From: Symbiodinium kawagutii
Lineage: Eukaryota > Sar > Dinophyceae > Suessiales > Symbiodiniaceae
Length of the DNA stretch: 64,000 nt
Assembly (NCBI GenBank): GCA_009767595.1
Contig: VSDK01026204.1
Coordinates: forward strand, 213,679-277,678
Direction of reading: 5' to 3'
Shown here: positions 33,000 through 44,219 of the stretch, piece after piece
How positions within the stretch are numbered: position 1 is the first letter of the stretch
Layout: each line of letters opens with the position of its first letter
The notes under the pieces: generated by a model
What the model saw: the letters and a program-made list of their open reading frames with translations, nothing else
Told to the model about the DNA's origin: nothing
The model's database searches: none
Made by a program: the position numbers and the translations under genes

Positions 33000-34436
33000 T
33001 CATGTCATTTCATTATCATAGGTATCATGATCATGATACTTATATATAAATATTGTCATGATCGATCAAGAATCATATAGGCACACTATCAAAGAATCAG
33101 AGCAGCGGAGTTGCATAGCAGGGTCTCTTACCGATGATTTTGGGTGACAGCAGCTAGAGCAGAGTATCACCACCAGGCAATGGTTGTCAAATTGTTGGAC
33201 CCCTGCATATCCCTGCGTGACATTTCTAATTTTTTGTTGTTATCCTGTTTCGTACCTCCACAATGGCTGAATGACAGCCATACCCATATGCAGATTGGTG
33301 ATCGCTATACGATCGGTTGTATCCCAATAATTCTCGGCTATTCCACTATCGCGTATCCATTTGCTTTGAATCTTCCCTCTGATAGCGGGACTTATCTTAT
33401 AAAGGAAAGTTACTTGCCAAGAGCTAATGATCACTGCGTGGCTAGGTCAAGTGATGGATCCTCCAAATCAGATCGCTTGTTGGTTTCCCGATCAAGAATT
33501 CTCGATCAAGAGTATGGGTAGTTGACGTGCTATTGAGTATGCGTTGCAGACTTAATTCCGAAGGATTCTTTCTTGACCATATTCAGTAGAAAGCAGGATG
33601 TCTTACAGAAGCAGCGTCAAGCGCCGCTAACAACTGCTGGTTTGCACGGAATGAAACTTTCAGATCACAAGAGTCTCACAGCTTCGGAACTCAGGAACTC
33701 TGGTGCATTAAGAAAAATATATCGAGTTTGTTTTGATTATTTTTCATCAAGTGTAAAGAGTATAAACACGGATAAACACTGAACACTTTAGCTTATATGT
33801 ACATGATTGTAAGAGTTTATTACTACACGCATGAAAGTTTGATTTAGCAGAATGTGAATCATCACGATCAACCACCCACATTTGAAGGGAACGCACCTAC
33901 ATTCACCAGCTGTTTATGGTAAGATTGAGGCGAGTACTGTAGATCTCCCATTTGAAGGGATGTGTTCAAAGAGTTGAACATCTACGAACGGATATGCTCA
34001 TGATTTATATTTAGTAGATATCATGCGATGTGAACGTTATGAGTGACCCCTGTTAACAGCCTGCCATCGCATTGAGTAATCAATACCACATACTCATGGC
34101 ATCAGCCACCCATCACTCAGCATTGCTAAGAATATGATCAAAGAAACTTAAATTTGATTGCCTTCCATTGTATTCCAACGGGTGGTAGTTTGAACAGCAC
34201 ATATATATATATATATATATAATTATTATATATATGTATATCACCACACCAGAACCTACCTGGAGCTATTTTTACTGGTATTTGCAGTGTATATATATCT
34301 ATCTATCTATCTATATATATATATATATCTATCTATCTATATATAAATAAATAAATAAATATATATATATATTCGTATGTAAAAAAAAGATAGATGAATA
34401 TAGAGATATATACGGTATATGAACATATATAGATAT

Positions 34437-34485
<49 letters not shown>

Positions 34486-34560
34486 CAGATAGATAGATAG
34501 ATAGATAGATATATATATACCTATGGACAACATAATGATCGCTAGAAGCACGATTGATTC
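33000..34560. other. AT-rich stretch with no supported gene
   Basis: Contains repeated CATTTGAAGGGA (33883 and 33951), TA runs at 34200-34245 and the TATC/GATA microsatellites described separately. No splice-bounded coding-like island was seen. Confidence 0.45.
34290..34515. repeat. TA, (TATC)n and (GATA)n microsatellite cluster
   Basis: TATC units at 34296-34345, TAAA/TA runs to about 34372, then about eighteen GATA units at 34436-34512. TATC upstream and GATA downstream are complementary and could fold on each other. Confidence 0.95.
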
Positions 34561-34574
34561 GGGTTTCTACTGCC

Positions 34575-34698
34575 CTTAACCCGTTTCGGAGCTTCGGTGG
34601 CCGCCCGTGTGCAGGTCCGTGGAGCCGGACTGGCAGCATTGCCAGTCACGCTGCAAGATGACGGTGTTCTGTCACTTGCCGCGCTGCGTCACCAGGAG
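34575..34698 (+). CDS. candidate exon, unknown product
   Basis: The frame reads LTRFGASVAARVQVRGAGLA then ALPVTLQDDGVLSLAALRHQ and ends CAGGAG|GTGCCC. Preceded by a C/T-rich stretch. Markedly G/C-richer than the microsatellite on its left and the ATGATCAACAATGG-type DNA on its right. Hydrophobic alternation suggests beta structure; no family recognised. Confidence 0.42.
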
Positions 34699-34733
34699 GT
34701 GCCCAGCAGTGGTTGGTCAATGGGATATGATAA

Positions 34734-35250
34734 ACAATAACAATGGTAAATGATGATGATGGTAAACAATGGTAAAGATGGTAAATGATCAACAGAATCA
34801 CCATTGTTAATGGTCAACAATGGCATATGGTGATGATGATGATCAACAATGGTCAATGATCAACGTAATGGTAAATAATGGTAATCCATGGTAAATGATG
34901 ATAACCATTATGGTAAACGATCATCATCAACAATAATTAATGATGGTTTATTTTAACGATCAACAATGGTTGGTCAATAGCAGATGGTAAACAATGGTAA
35001 ATGATCATGATCAACAATGTGATCAGCAATGGTAAATGATCATGATCAACAATATGATCAACAATAGCATGATTATGATGAACAATAGTATGATCAATGG
35101 TTGGAAAGTGGTGGATCAAACAATGGTAAATGGTTGAGGTAAATTATCAACAATAGTTGCCGTAAACAATGGCAAATGATTATGATCAACAATGGTAAAT
35201 GATCAACAATGAAACATGTTTATTTGGATTTCTTGTGATCAACAATTTTA
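34734..35250. repeat. degenerate ATGATCAACAATGGTAA-like repeats
   Basis: AACAATGGTAAATGATCA and close variants recur irregularly about twenty times. No coding signal. Confidence 0.75.
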
Positions 35251-35462
35251 AGTAAAACATTTTTGGCGATGTGATCATGGTCAAGAATGATTAGTAAGCA
35301 ACGGGTGATCATGGTCTATCATCGGTGGCTTTCCCATTCGAAAAGGATTATCTTATGGATAGTTGGGGGACCCTCCAGTGACAAACATATCGCTGGAAAT
35401 CCTTGCTTTGTTTGTATATAGGGAAGGCCATGGTCCATGGAATCCTGAATAAAGGATTGCAG

Positions 35463-35635
35463 AGGTGTTCACACCTGCTCAACAGGGCCTTTTCCTGATC
35501 GGCTTCAAGAGGATACTGGTGAGGGTCAAACATTGTGCCAGGATATCCGAGGGAGCTCCCTGGCTGGAATCATGCTTTGCCAAGATGACAGAAACTCGTA
35601 GATCTTGTGTCAGTGTGCACTTCGCACTGCCTTGA
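35463..35635 (+). CDS. candidate exon, unknown product
   Basis: After ATTGCAG the frame reads EVFTPAQQGLFLIGFKRILV, CARISEGAPWLESCFAKMTE and VSVHFALP to a TGA. The first part could end earlier at ATACTG|GTGAGG, a good donor. Opposite-strand frames are also open. Confidence 0.3.
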
Positions 35636-36345
35636 TGATGGACACGTTTCATACATCTATTCTCAAAATGATAAAGCCCAAGGTGGATCATGTTTGTGTT
35701 CAGTTTGGCATTTAATGTTTGAGCCATATGACTTCCAGATGCATGTGGTTGGCCAGACCAGGTATGGGCAAGTCAACAGTGTCACCAGCAATATGTGCAG
35801 CACATCATTTGGTTACCGGCTTCTTCAGATTACGGCCTCGGATGGGTTGTTTGATGTGCTTTAATCCATGCCCTCTAGTTATAGGTTCTGTATTGGCCAC
35901 AGTTGATTTATATGATTTTGTTACACCTTTTTCTTGGTCGCTTATTGGTCACTGATTGGTCACTTCAGTGACCACAAATTGCATGACCAGTCACAGTTCT
36001 CGGTTTCGTATTTGAACGGGTTGCTTTATTGGTTACTTCTTGGTGACAGTTCCGAGGCTTGACGAGTTTGCTTTTATTGTGGTCACAGTTCTCGGTTTCT
36101 AAAAATGGCCTGATTTTGGGGGTGATCAATGAATGCTGGTATCCCTATTGATCATGATGTATACATATATATATATATGTATATATATTTATGCATACAT
36201 TAATTTTTATATTTGTAAATCTAAATATACATATATATATATATGTATATATACGATATAATGATCATTATGGCTTGGTTCATGGGCACCACCATGGCAA
36301 CAAGGACAAGGCCAACGGTTGCTCAGGGGTACTCGTACTGCGCAG

Positions 36346-36445
36346 CTCCGAGGTGAGTACTTTGCCTTCTGGCCGGATGGCGGGTGCTTGATCGCGGGCT
36401 CCGACTCCCGCCGCGTCGTAGCTGAAAGCTATGAAGTGATCTCAG
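36346..36445 (+). CDS. candidate exon, possible partner of the Cys-rich exon at 28.9 kb
   Basis: After ACTGCGCAG the frame reads LRGEYFAFWPDGGCLIAGSD then SRRVVAESYEVISG, with almost all codons ending in G or C. The donor would be CTCAG|GACGCA, a GA-type site, or lie a little further on. A strong GTGAGT at 36353 could instead be the donor of a different exon ending at 36352. The FAFWPDGGC pattern resembles the Cys-rich exon at 28939. Confidence 0.4.
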
Positions 36446-36449
36446 GACG

Positions 36450-37375
36450 CAGATGGATGAGATGTTGGCTTGTTGCATCTACAGATATACATTCCATCTA
36501 CAGATATACATTCTAATATGTTTGATATATGTTTGATATATGTATTTGTTCATATTTTTATATACATTCATATGTAATTATCCGTGGTATCATATGTATT
36601 TGTACATATCATAATTTCATTTGTGTGTACATTGAGTTTTGTGCATATTCATGTGTATCGTTATAGATGCTTATACGTAAGCATTTTCGGGTGTATGCAT
36701 ATGTAAATATGCAGTTGTCTTGTATGTATATATATATATGTATATGTAAATATGTATATATAGATACACAGGCTTCTATGTTCCTAGCCATTTGCTAGAC
36801 ATGTATGTGAAATGGCCTGTCAATACACAAGTATGTGCATGTACATATTCTTGTGACAAAGGTTCATGATCGTTACTGTAAGCTCTTCTCAACAATAGAG
36901 CCTCACAGCCACCAGCCATTGGTTGTAGCCGGTCTGACGCCGACATCCTTTTGAATCATCAGAGAGAGCTGCTATATGGCCTCATTCCCTGTACAGTATT
37001 GTGATCGATTTTTGACCCAATTATGCACGGAATACCACGGATCATACTACCATATGATTCCCATGTGTCAATTGAATGTATCCAAAAATACTATTGGCAG
37101 CAATTAGCCATAGTGAATGACCAACACTATATTGTAGGTATACCATGTATTACCACCACTACTATTACCACCACCACTATTCATTACATACTCCCGTGTA
37201 TATCGATGTATCATACCCGAGCCATGGTGCTTTTGTGGAGACCCTTGGGATGTGTCCAGGACCTTTGAATTGCAACAGCTCCTTCCAAACGCCGCCACCA
37301 TCCGTGGAACGTTGGGTCGACAACGCATCTTACTCACCTGGCATCAGTCGCTGGATGGCAAGGGCCGGCCAGCGC
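36450..37375. other. AT-rich stretch with no supported gene
   Basis: Dominated by ATATGTTTGATATATGTAT-like and ACATATGTAA-like simple sequence, and a CCACTACTATTACC run at 37152-37190. Confidence 0.45.
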
Positions 37376-37376
37376 A

Positions 37377-37488
37377 CTGGTGGTTTCTCACACCATAACG
37401 GACCTCCAAGAATGGATGGTTTGCAACAGTACATGGTAAAAACAACTGGATGATTTGGGGGGGTCTATTCTCTTAAGAAATCACAACA
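37377..37488 (+). mobile_element. miniature inverted-repeat element, family A, copy 6
   Basis: Left end CTGGTGGTTTCTCACACC, then ATGGATGGTTTGCAACAG, GGATGATTTGGGGGGGTC and right end TTCTCTTAAGAAATCACAAC. Both ends are recognisable though diverged. Confidence 0.65.
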
Positions 37489-38458
37489 TGTATATAGGTA
37501 TAGTTACACATACAGAGCATCGGTTGGGTTTTTCTACAAGTGAGAATTGTCATCACTGTTCTCGAACAGATTCATCCTTGGTGAGGTGGCTACCACAGTT
37601 TCCTTGAAGTGCCCCTGTGAATCACATGCGCACGATTGATGCGCATTTCACGGGTTGATCGGTGAATGAAGACTCAGATTGGGGGCCGCAGAAGTAGCTG
37701 TGAACAACATTTTGCAGAATGACCAACACCCAACTTTTTGTCTTGACCAAGCGGACCAAGTTTCGACCTGGAAAAGCTTCGACGTTGCATCAAAAGCTTT
37801 TGCGGCTTGAAAGGTCAGAGATCCGATGTGATCACTTGCCATTTTTGTTTGTCATCATTGGACTGTCAAGCTTCAAAGGCCAAATGGGTAGTCTCACATT
37901 TTGATCGATGACTTCATCTGTCATCGATGTCGCTATCTGTTTGCTACCCTGGGTTGACGCTCCTGGCCTTGCACGAGGAATATTGGTGTGACCATTGCCC
38001 AAAAATGGTGCCCAAGCATAGTTTTGCTGTAGCTGGTTGACAATACTCCCTGTTGGATCCTGCAGGTGGTGTGTATGCTAGTGGTTGCTACATAGGCATC
38101 CATGGGTCCACAGTTGGATTTCTATAATCATCAGCAGGCTTCGTCTTATCCAGGATCCATTTGCATGATCGCCGCCGAACTTTGTTCCTTGTGCTTGATT
38201 CTTCCCAGTGACCCTAGGCTGCTTGGAAGTTTGAGCGCTCGCTCGCACACACACACACACTGTTGCACACACAAATAGATATGTATACACATATTTAACA
38301 ACATGTATACACATGTATAGATGCAAAATACAATGTAAACAACATGTTCAACAGCTTTTCAGCACAGATCCATACAAGATGTTTTCACAGAATATGTGAC
38401 TCCACTTCCATGATAGCAGGGTTGGCAGCCTCCGTTGTCAACTTGAGGCCGGGATCAG

Positions 38459-38631
38459 ATGGTGACTCCAACCGTGGACAGCAACGTGGCTCACATGGCT
38501 GAGATTGAGATCCCCATCGTTGGCCTCAACGTGCAAGCGCTGGCATCACCAGAAACTCGGTGACGATCAGCTCTGAAGTTCAGCCCCAGTTTTACCCTCA
38601 AAATTTTCCGCACTTCTCCACGTCAATTCTG
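38459..38631 (+). CDS. candidate coding stretch, unknown product
   Basis: From an ATG at 38459 after GGGATCAG the frame reads MVTPTVDSNVAHMAEIEIPI then VGLNVQALASPETR to a TGA at 38561. From about 38545 a second frame takes over (VTISSEVQPQFYPQNFPHFS then TSIL) and ends at a near-perfect donor, ATTCTG|GTGAGT. A small shift could join them, or they are separate. Codons end mostly in G or C. Confidence 0.38.
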
Positions 38632-38743
38632 GTGAGTTGATTGGTTCATCAAACGTGGTCGCCTCATAACAGTGGGTCGACGGGTCCGAGTTGGAGACTT
38701 CTTGGAACTTCCACGAGTCTCGTGAAACTGGCCATCTTCCTAG

Positions 38744-38923
38744 GGTGGCAACGCCCAGCAGAATCGCTGGCTATGCTGCAGCTGTTGCGCAGCAACATTA
38801 ATCTCGCTGCTGATGACAACGATGATGACGATGATCCCAGAGGTCTATGGGATGTTGTTCAAATGGATTCAAATAGCCGATGTGGATAAAGCGGTGCATG
38901 CTCAGGAGGTTTACTTTAGGTGA
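38744..38923 (+). CDS. candidate exon, unknown product
   Basis: After CTTCCTAG the frame reads GGNAQQNRWLCCSCCAATLI, SLLMTTMMTMIPEVYGML and FKWIQIADVDKAVHAQEV, ending near TTTAG|GTGACT. Another frame (SNINLAADDNDDDDDPRGLW) is also open; the ACGATGATG run makes either uncertain. Confidence 0.25.
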   Translation, partial: GGNAQQNRWLCCSCCAATLISLLMTTMMTMIPEVYGMLFKWIQIADVDKAVHAQEVYFR

Positions 38924-39345
38924 CTCTTACATGATGATCACACCTCAGGAAATGTGCTGGATCATAGTACAGTAGTACCTTGTGACACCTGAATCCAAGG
39001 AATACCATCTACCAGCCAAGGAAGGAAGGAAGCCTTCTGCTTCAAGGAAGCCTTAAGGCAAGGAGATCAACGCCAGGGCAAAGGATCGGGTGCCTTTCAT
39101 CCACCTCAGGAGATGATGTGTCCCCAGCCCTGTGTCGATTTCCATTAACCCAGCTGTGGTCCACTTTGAGTCGTCGATTTGCGTTTGGCCTCCGAAGTTA
39201 CAGATTGAACATAGCCTATGAGGATAATAGGTTCCTAGCAAGTTATAGATGTCGATAGTTTACCCCATCGTTTTTTTCTGTGACGCACCCATCACCCTAA
39301 ACAACCATGGGTGGCCAACCCCCCAAAGCACCACGGTGAATCACC

Positions 39346-39517
39346 AGCAGCCCGAGCCAACCTTGGAGCAAGGACAAACATATCCTGGAGGGTCGGTGAC
39401 TTGGTGGTGCGAAGTAGTCGCTGACAAGATGCTGTTAGGGGTTGGTCCAAAACATCCCAAGGAATGCCAAGCCTGGAAGCATCCCACCAAAGGCTTTCCG
39501 GGTTTCCTACTAAAATG
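39346..39517 (+). CDS. candidate exon, unknown product
   Basis: After CACCAG the frame reads QPEPTLEQGQTYPGGSVTWW, CEVVADKMLLGVGPKHPKE and AWKHPTKGFPGFLLK, ending at AAATG|GTAAGC, a strong donor. Unrecognised. Confidence 0.38.
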
Positions 39518-39529
39518 GTAAGCTCGCAA

Positions 39530-40140
39530 GTAGTAGACCCAGGGTTGATTGATCTGGGATAGCTTGGGATGATGAATCAGTGCGCAACCTGCTCACTGGT
39601 GACTGCACCCAATGAAAAGCAACGCAACAGCTATCGTCGTCGTTAGGCCATGGACAATTTCTTTGGGGTAGCATGCTTGGCGAACAGTATGGGTGGTGGC
39701 TGCCAGCGTAACTAGCAATGGTTGGCGAACAGTATGGGTGGTGCTTGGCATATTTTTATTTTCCCTTCACAGATGGTTGGCTGATCTTTGAATATTTTTT
39801 GTTGGGGTGGTTCAACCACCAATCACCAACGAGATCTAGTAACTGGATCTAATTGGTTGCTCTGAGATCCACCAAGGGAGCTTCTCTGAAACACAGTATC
39901 GTGCGGTCAGGTCGCCCTGCGGCATGGTCTCAGTGTCTCAATGGGTCTCACGGTCCCCATGAATCAAAGCACTTGTTCATGGCGACCAATTTGGGGGATG
40001 GGGGCACTGAAGGAACCGCCCCAAAATGATCAGTTTGAGTCTTTTTTTCCGACCCATGTGGATGATTTTGATATTAGGGAATGATTTAACCTATTTTTCC
40101 AACCAGTCATATAGCCAAACCAATTGTGGATCGTTCATAA
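39530..40140. other. stretch with no supported gene
   Basis: Contains a duplicated GGCGAACAGTATGGGTGGT (39680 and 39725) and CAACCACCAATCACCAACG. No coding-like island. Confidence 0.4.
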
Positions 40141-40145
40141 TTTTG

Positions 40146-40233
40146 ATTCAGCCAGCAACCCCAACAGATCTTTTCTGGGTCATCACTTGCATCTCTGTGG
40201 GTGCCCCACCACCGGACCTGGTGTGCCACCAGG
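40146..40233 (+). CDS. candidate exon, unknown product
   Basis: The frame reads PATPTDLFWVITCISVGAPP then PDLVCHQ and ends CCACCAG|GTATGC. Possibly membrane-proximal. Frames beyond the donor stay open to about 40316. Confidence 0.3.
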
Positions 40234-41079
40234 TATGCAGAGGCCATTGCAAAGACCCTCGCAGTACCCGTGTCCGAGATCAAGGAAGGTCCGATGGATA
40301 CAGGAAGGGAAGGTGAGGAAGGTGGCAGTGTTTATGTAGCCCTTGCATTGTTTGAAGCATTCTGAGCCAAATTGAAAGGTCACAGAGCAAGTTTTGAGAA
40401 ACCAGTGGCTTTTGGCGGCACGTTAGTATATGATTCGCAGTACCTCAGTCTACTTCAACGGGTCCCCCACCACCACCAGCAAGAATTCATTGGGGGAAAG
40501 GTGGCACCCCGCGATTAGGGCATCCAGTCCCTCCTGAAGTGGGAATATAACCAGCACATCTTTCGCTATCCTGTTGCCTCATGACAATTTTTCAATGGAT
40601 TTCTATGGATAATGATGATATGATTAATCATGATTAATGATATACCAACTGATCATCAATAGCTGGCTGGTGGCTTGAAACATCATGTTTTTTTTTCCCT
40701 AATGATTATATGTAATTATTAACACATCTTTGTGGTTGACAAGCACATTTTTCATAGGGGGTTGAAACCACCAACCGGCACACTACTGACCAAGTCTCAG
40801 TCACCAGTGCACCACGAGGTCACTGGTGTTGCCATTTAAGTGGTCGCTTGGATACCCATCAAGTGGGATCAACAAGTGATGCGGCCAGCAGTGGTGTTGC
40901 CTCGCTGGATCATCCAACAGTGTTTGCTCAATTCACTTCCCATCAATTTCTGGAATGTTTTCTGGCTTCCCATGGCTTCACTGAGAAATTCATGGCTTCC
41001 TATGGCTTCCCATGATTTCATGGGCCATGTTTTCTGGCCAATTCCAAGCAGTGCCAACCTGCCACTCGCCCCCTTCCAG

Positions 41080-41148
41080 GTCCGGACGAGAATGATTTGG
41101 ATGCACAGGCCAGTGATGTGTGGGTACGGCGGCCATTGTGGATGGAAG
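41080..41148 (+). CDS. candidate short exon, unknown product
   Basis: Preceded by a strong pyrimidine tract and acceptor (CTCGCCCCCTTCCAG|) and followed by ATGGAAG|GTTTGT. The frame reads PDENDLDAQASDVWVRRPLW then MEG. Good splice context for its size; no family recognised. Confidence 0.4.
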
Positions 41149-41351
41149 GTTTGTAGAGAAAATAATAAACATACATCCATACAATTCCAAACATATTCAA
41201 GGTGTAGGGTTGTCCGTGGTAGCTCCAAGTATGTCGTCGATGATCATTGGTGCTTATTCAATCACTGTTTAGAATATACTGCTACTATTGACCAATAAGG
41301 TAACCTGCTAGTATTTACAAGCAATCTTACACCATAGTTGGTTATCCTACA

Positions 41352-41571
41352 GTAGATGGACGAATTAATCAAACCCCGGAAGACTTGTCATGTCACGTCC
41401 CCCTCCCGCCCATCATTTCAATGTTAGCGGATGGGGTTTGATTTCGGTCTCGGGTTTGATTTATTTCGTCCACTCGCGCCAACCCCACCCCATCAACACC
41501 AAATCTAACATTGAACTTGGGTGCGCGGGGGTGTTGATTTGTATAGGGGTTTGAATAATTCGTCCACCTAC
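41352..41571. mobile_element. foldback element, family B (220 bp)
   Basis: The ends are inverted copies: GTAGATGGACGAATTAATCA at the left and TGAATAATTCGTCCACCTAC at the right, matching at 24 of 26 positions over their full length. Inside, a third end-like copy (GGGTTTGATTTATTTCGTCC) lies near 41454. TTCAATGTTAG is inverted as CTAACATTGAA, so the element is a nested foldback. No protein is encoded. Target-site duplication is not clear. Confidence 0.82.
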
Positions 41572-41678
41572 GGTATCATAGTTGGTTGTCATCCCCTACT
41601 CCTGCGTGACTAGTTAGTTACCATACCTACCTGAGAATCATCCCCCTACTCCCATTCCATCCCTGAATTCTACATGAG

Positions 41679-41867
41679 GGGTTCGCCCCAGCGGCCCCCA
41701 CGCCACGTGTGCAGGTGCACTTAAGCCCTGCCGTTGGGGGCGGCTGCATCCTCACGGTCCGGATGCTTAGGCACCAACCACCGAAGGATTCAATGATTGC
41801 ATCCATGTGCCATGAATTCATCGATGAACCCAGGTATCCCATGATCGATCTTGATATTTCCCAATAG
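41679..41867 (+). CDS. candidate terminal exon, unknown product
   Basis: From CATGAG the frame is open for 62 codons to a TAG at 41865: GFAPAAPTPRVQVHLSPAVG, CILTVRMLRHQPPKDSMIAS and CHEFIDEPRYPMIDLDISQ. The first half has strong G/C third positions. The minus strand is also open. Confidence 0.36.
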   Translation, partial: GFAPAAPTPRVQVHLSPAVGGGCILTVRMLRHQPPKDSMIASMCHEFIDEPRYPMIDLDISQ

Positions 41868-42014
41868 TACATGCATATATATATATATATATCTATACAT
41901 ATGATATTAGTAATAATTAATCAACAACTACAGCGAAGTTGATCGAGTATTGGCTAGTCAATCTCAGCTAATGGCCATGTTTGTTTGGTGCTTAGTCTGT
42001 TGAGGTTACGAAAC

Positions 42015-42015
<1 letters not shown>

Positions 42016-42065
<50 letters not shown>

Positions 42066-42151
42066 CCATCGTCGTCGTCGTCATCGTCGTCGTCGTCGTC
42101 GTCCGTCGTCGTCGTCGTCGTCCTCATCATCATCATCATCATCATCATCAT
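42016..42151 (+). repeat. compound microsatellite (ATC)n-(GTC)n-(ATC)n
   Basis: About seventeen ATC triplets, a mixed GTC block of about eighteen triplets with one slip (GTCCGTC), then about nine ATC. Open poly-Ser and poly-Asp frames come from the repeat. Confidence 0.98.
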
Positions 42152-42399
42152 AATATTCAACCGTTGGTGTAAATACGGCTTACATCAACAAATACGCTTC
42201 TCTTATATTCTCTGATGACGTCCCAACACAACTACTTCACCCCTCAGCCAGGACGAGCGGCTATCGTCCCCACACTGCTCAGTTTTTGACCGTTACAAAA
42301 CCTACAAGCCGCGAACTGTTCAAACACGCCATCATGAGAATGAAAACGCAGACGGTCATGCTGTTTAGGCTGACAGCAAGTCTGATGGCGCTGATCTGA

Positions 42400-43360
42400 T
42401 ATCTTTGGCTTCTCAGCTGTAGCTATATCAGGGTCTCCTGGAACGACTGTTTGCTTCGACTGAATGTCGGCACTCTTTTCCTTTCCCCGTCCTCACTCTG
42501 ATCTAATTCCATCTTGGCTGACCTTTTCTTGTTTTTTTCTTTCTCTCATTGTTTTCTTGTTTCTTCTTCTTTTTTTTTAGATCTTTTGGGACTTCATTGA
42601 TTTTTTCTTCCTCGTCCTCCTCGCGTTCGCACAGTGTGGCCAACGATGTTCCAAAAAACATTCTACTGTGATGATCTGTGATGCGCATTTCCATGCGCGT
42701 GTTCAACCCGTTGTATGTGTTACCCGTGTTTCACTGTTGTCTTCCGTATGCAGTACTGTTTTGTCAAACACTTTGACTGCTCACCGGTCACAGGACTGGC
42801 TCAAGCTTTTACATAGCAGAGTTTTTGCCTCTTGCGCCACAGGGAATCCCAATAAAGCTTTTGCACGCCGAAGCCTTTGCGTGTCAAAAAAGTTAAGCAG
42901 CGTATATTTACGCAACCCATGTGTCTCAACACGGAAAGTGACATAGGGAAATGGAGTGACATGTAATATGTTCAGGTATGGAAATTGTATGAGCGGTGGT
43001 CCAGAAACCGTGTTTCCCGGAGAAACAGCAAGGCTCAAATATGGGTGGTTCCAAACAGTAAACATCATCATATTGGGGTGATGAAGGGCAGCCCGATAGA
43101 CAAATTCACATTGAAAGAACACCCGCAGGGAAATGAAATGGTTGTTGCGATGATGGATCAGATGTGGTGAATGCGGCCTTTGTGCCAGATTACACCTCAG
43201 TGCCTTCTCAACAGTGGTCACGTGTTGGGCAATAGAAAACAACAAACAATTCACTTCCGGTCATGCATTATTTGATATGCTCGGTTCTCAAGCCTTATAA
43301 TCAACCATCATCGACAATTCTTAATGATAGATTAACAATGATCAACCATTGTCAACTATA
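42400..43360. other. stretch with no well-supported gene
   Basis: Includes a C/T-rich tract (42530-42620, TTTCTTCTTCTTTTTTTTTAG) that could precede an acceptor, and frames open on both strands at 42780-43250 without codon bias. Confidence 0.35.
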
Positions 43361-43362
43361 CC

Positions 43363-43541
43363 AAACCATTCAATTATCATCAACCATCATAAGATATATC
43401 AGACCATTCAATTATCAACCGTCATAAACTATACTAAACCATTCAATTATCATCAACCATCATAAGATATATCAAACCATTCAGTTATCAACCATCATAA
43501 ACTATGCGAAACCATTCAATTATCATCAACCATCATAAACA
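43363..43541 (+). repeat. 73-bp tandem repeat, about 2.4 copies
   Basis: AAACCATTCAATTATCATCA starts at 43363, 43436 and 43509, exactly 73 bp apart. Each unit itself contains two related halves (CAACCATCATAAGATATATC and CAACCATCATAAACTATAC). Confidence 0.93.
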
Positions 43542-43776
43542 TACAACATATAACATATGCATATATAAATAAATATAAATATGAATTAATCAATAAATAA
43601 ATGAATATATATATATATATATTAAGTATATATCAATCCATTCTTTTTCGCATCAATTTCTGCGGCATTGCCCAGGCCTATACGCCCAATGAACCTGTGA
43701 CCAGTGACTCGGCATTGCCGAAACAGGGAGAGGTACCCCATGGTACCCCTCAATCATCCAGCTCAAGTTCAAGGGG

Positions 43777-43882
43777 GGGTTACCCTCTCAAGTCATAGGG
43801 GTTATGTCTCAATCATCCATTTAATTGATAATTTAAAAGAGTAAACCAAGCATTTTTGGGGTAGCCTATTTTGGCTCCCAAA
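43777..43882 (-). mobile_element. miniature inverted-repeat element, family A, copy 7
   Basis: Reverse orientation: TTACCCTCTCAAGTCATAGG at the left, TAAACCAAGCATTTTTGGGG as the inverted core, and CCTATTTTGGCTCCC at the right. Confidence 0.7.
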
Positions 43883-43976
43883 TGAGCCATCTCATCTTGG
43901 ACCCAAAGACCTTCAAAGACCAACACGGTCAGGAATTATCACTGTAGACCAACAACAGTTGCAATGACCCAGAGGG

Positions 43977-44026
43977 TTTTGACATCGGCGCTCAACGGTT
44001 TTTGACATCGGCTCTCAACGGTTTCT
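43977..44026 (+). repeat. 25-bp direct duplication
   Basis: TTTTGACATCGGCGCTCAAC and TTTTGACATCGGCTCTCAAC follow each other with one change. Confidence 0.9.
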
Positions 44027-44219
44027 ACTTTCTGGTCACTTTCCTTTTCGCAGTGAACCTGGACGACCTTCCGTGCCAATGTCATCACCTTTGCAAAGAG
44101 AGTTCGTTCCTGTGCACGGCAGGACCAAGTCAATCCAAGAGCATTTCGCTTGAAGTTGCTTGTGACATTTGGAACGACTAATGGAAGAAATGGACAAGCT
44201 AGTTGGGATTGATGGTTTC

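Noticed and set aside
35746..35830. Walker A-like peptide RPGMGKST
   Set aside because: It is read in a frame with no support from neighbouring sequence. Another frame across the same bases (NSVTSNMCSTSFGYRLLQIT) is at least as protein-like, and no second nucleotide-binding motif follows.
42154..42399. Open plus-strand stretch of 81 codons after the ATC/GTC microsatellite
   Set aside because: Length alone is within chance expectation; codon endings are not biased and no splice sites frame it.
43855..43880. Spliced-leader look-alike GTAGCCTATTTTGGCTCCC
   Set aside because: It is the right end of a family A element, which has CCTATTTT as part of its terminal repeat; the resemblance to the leader is incidental.
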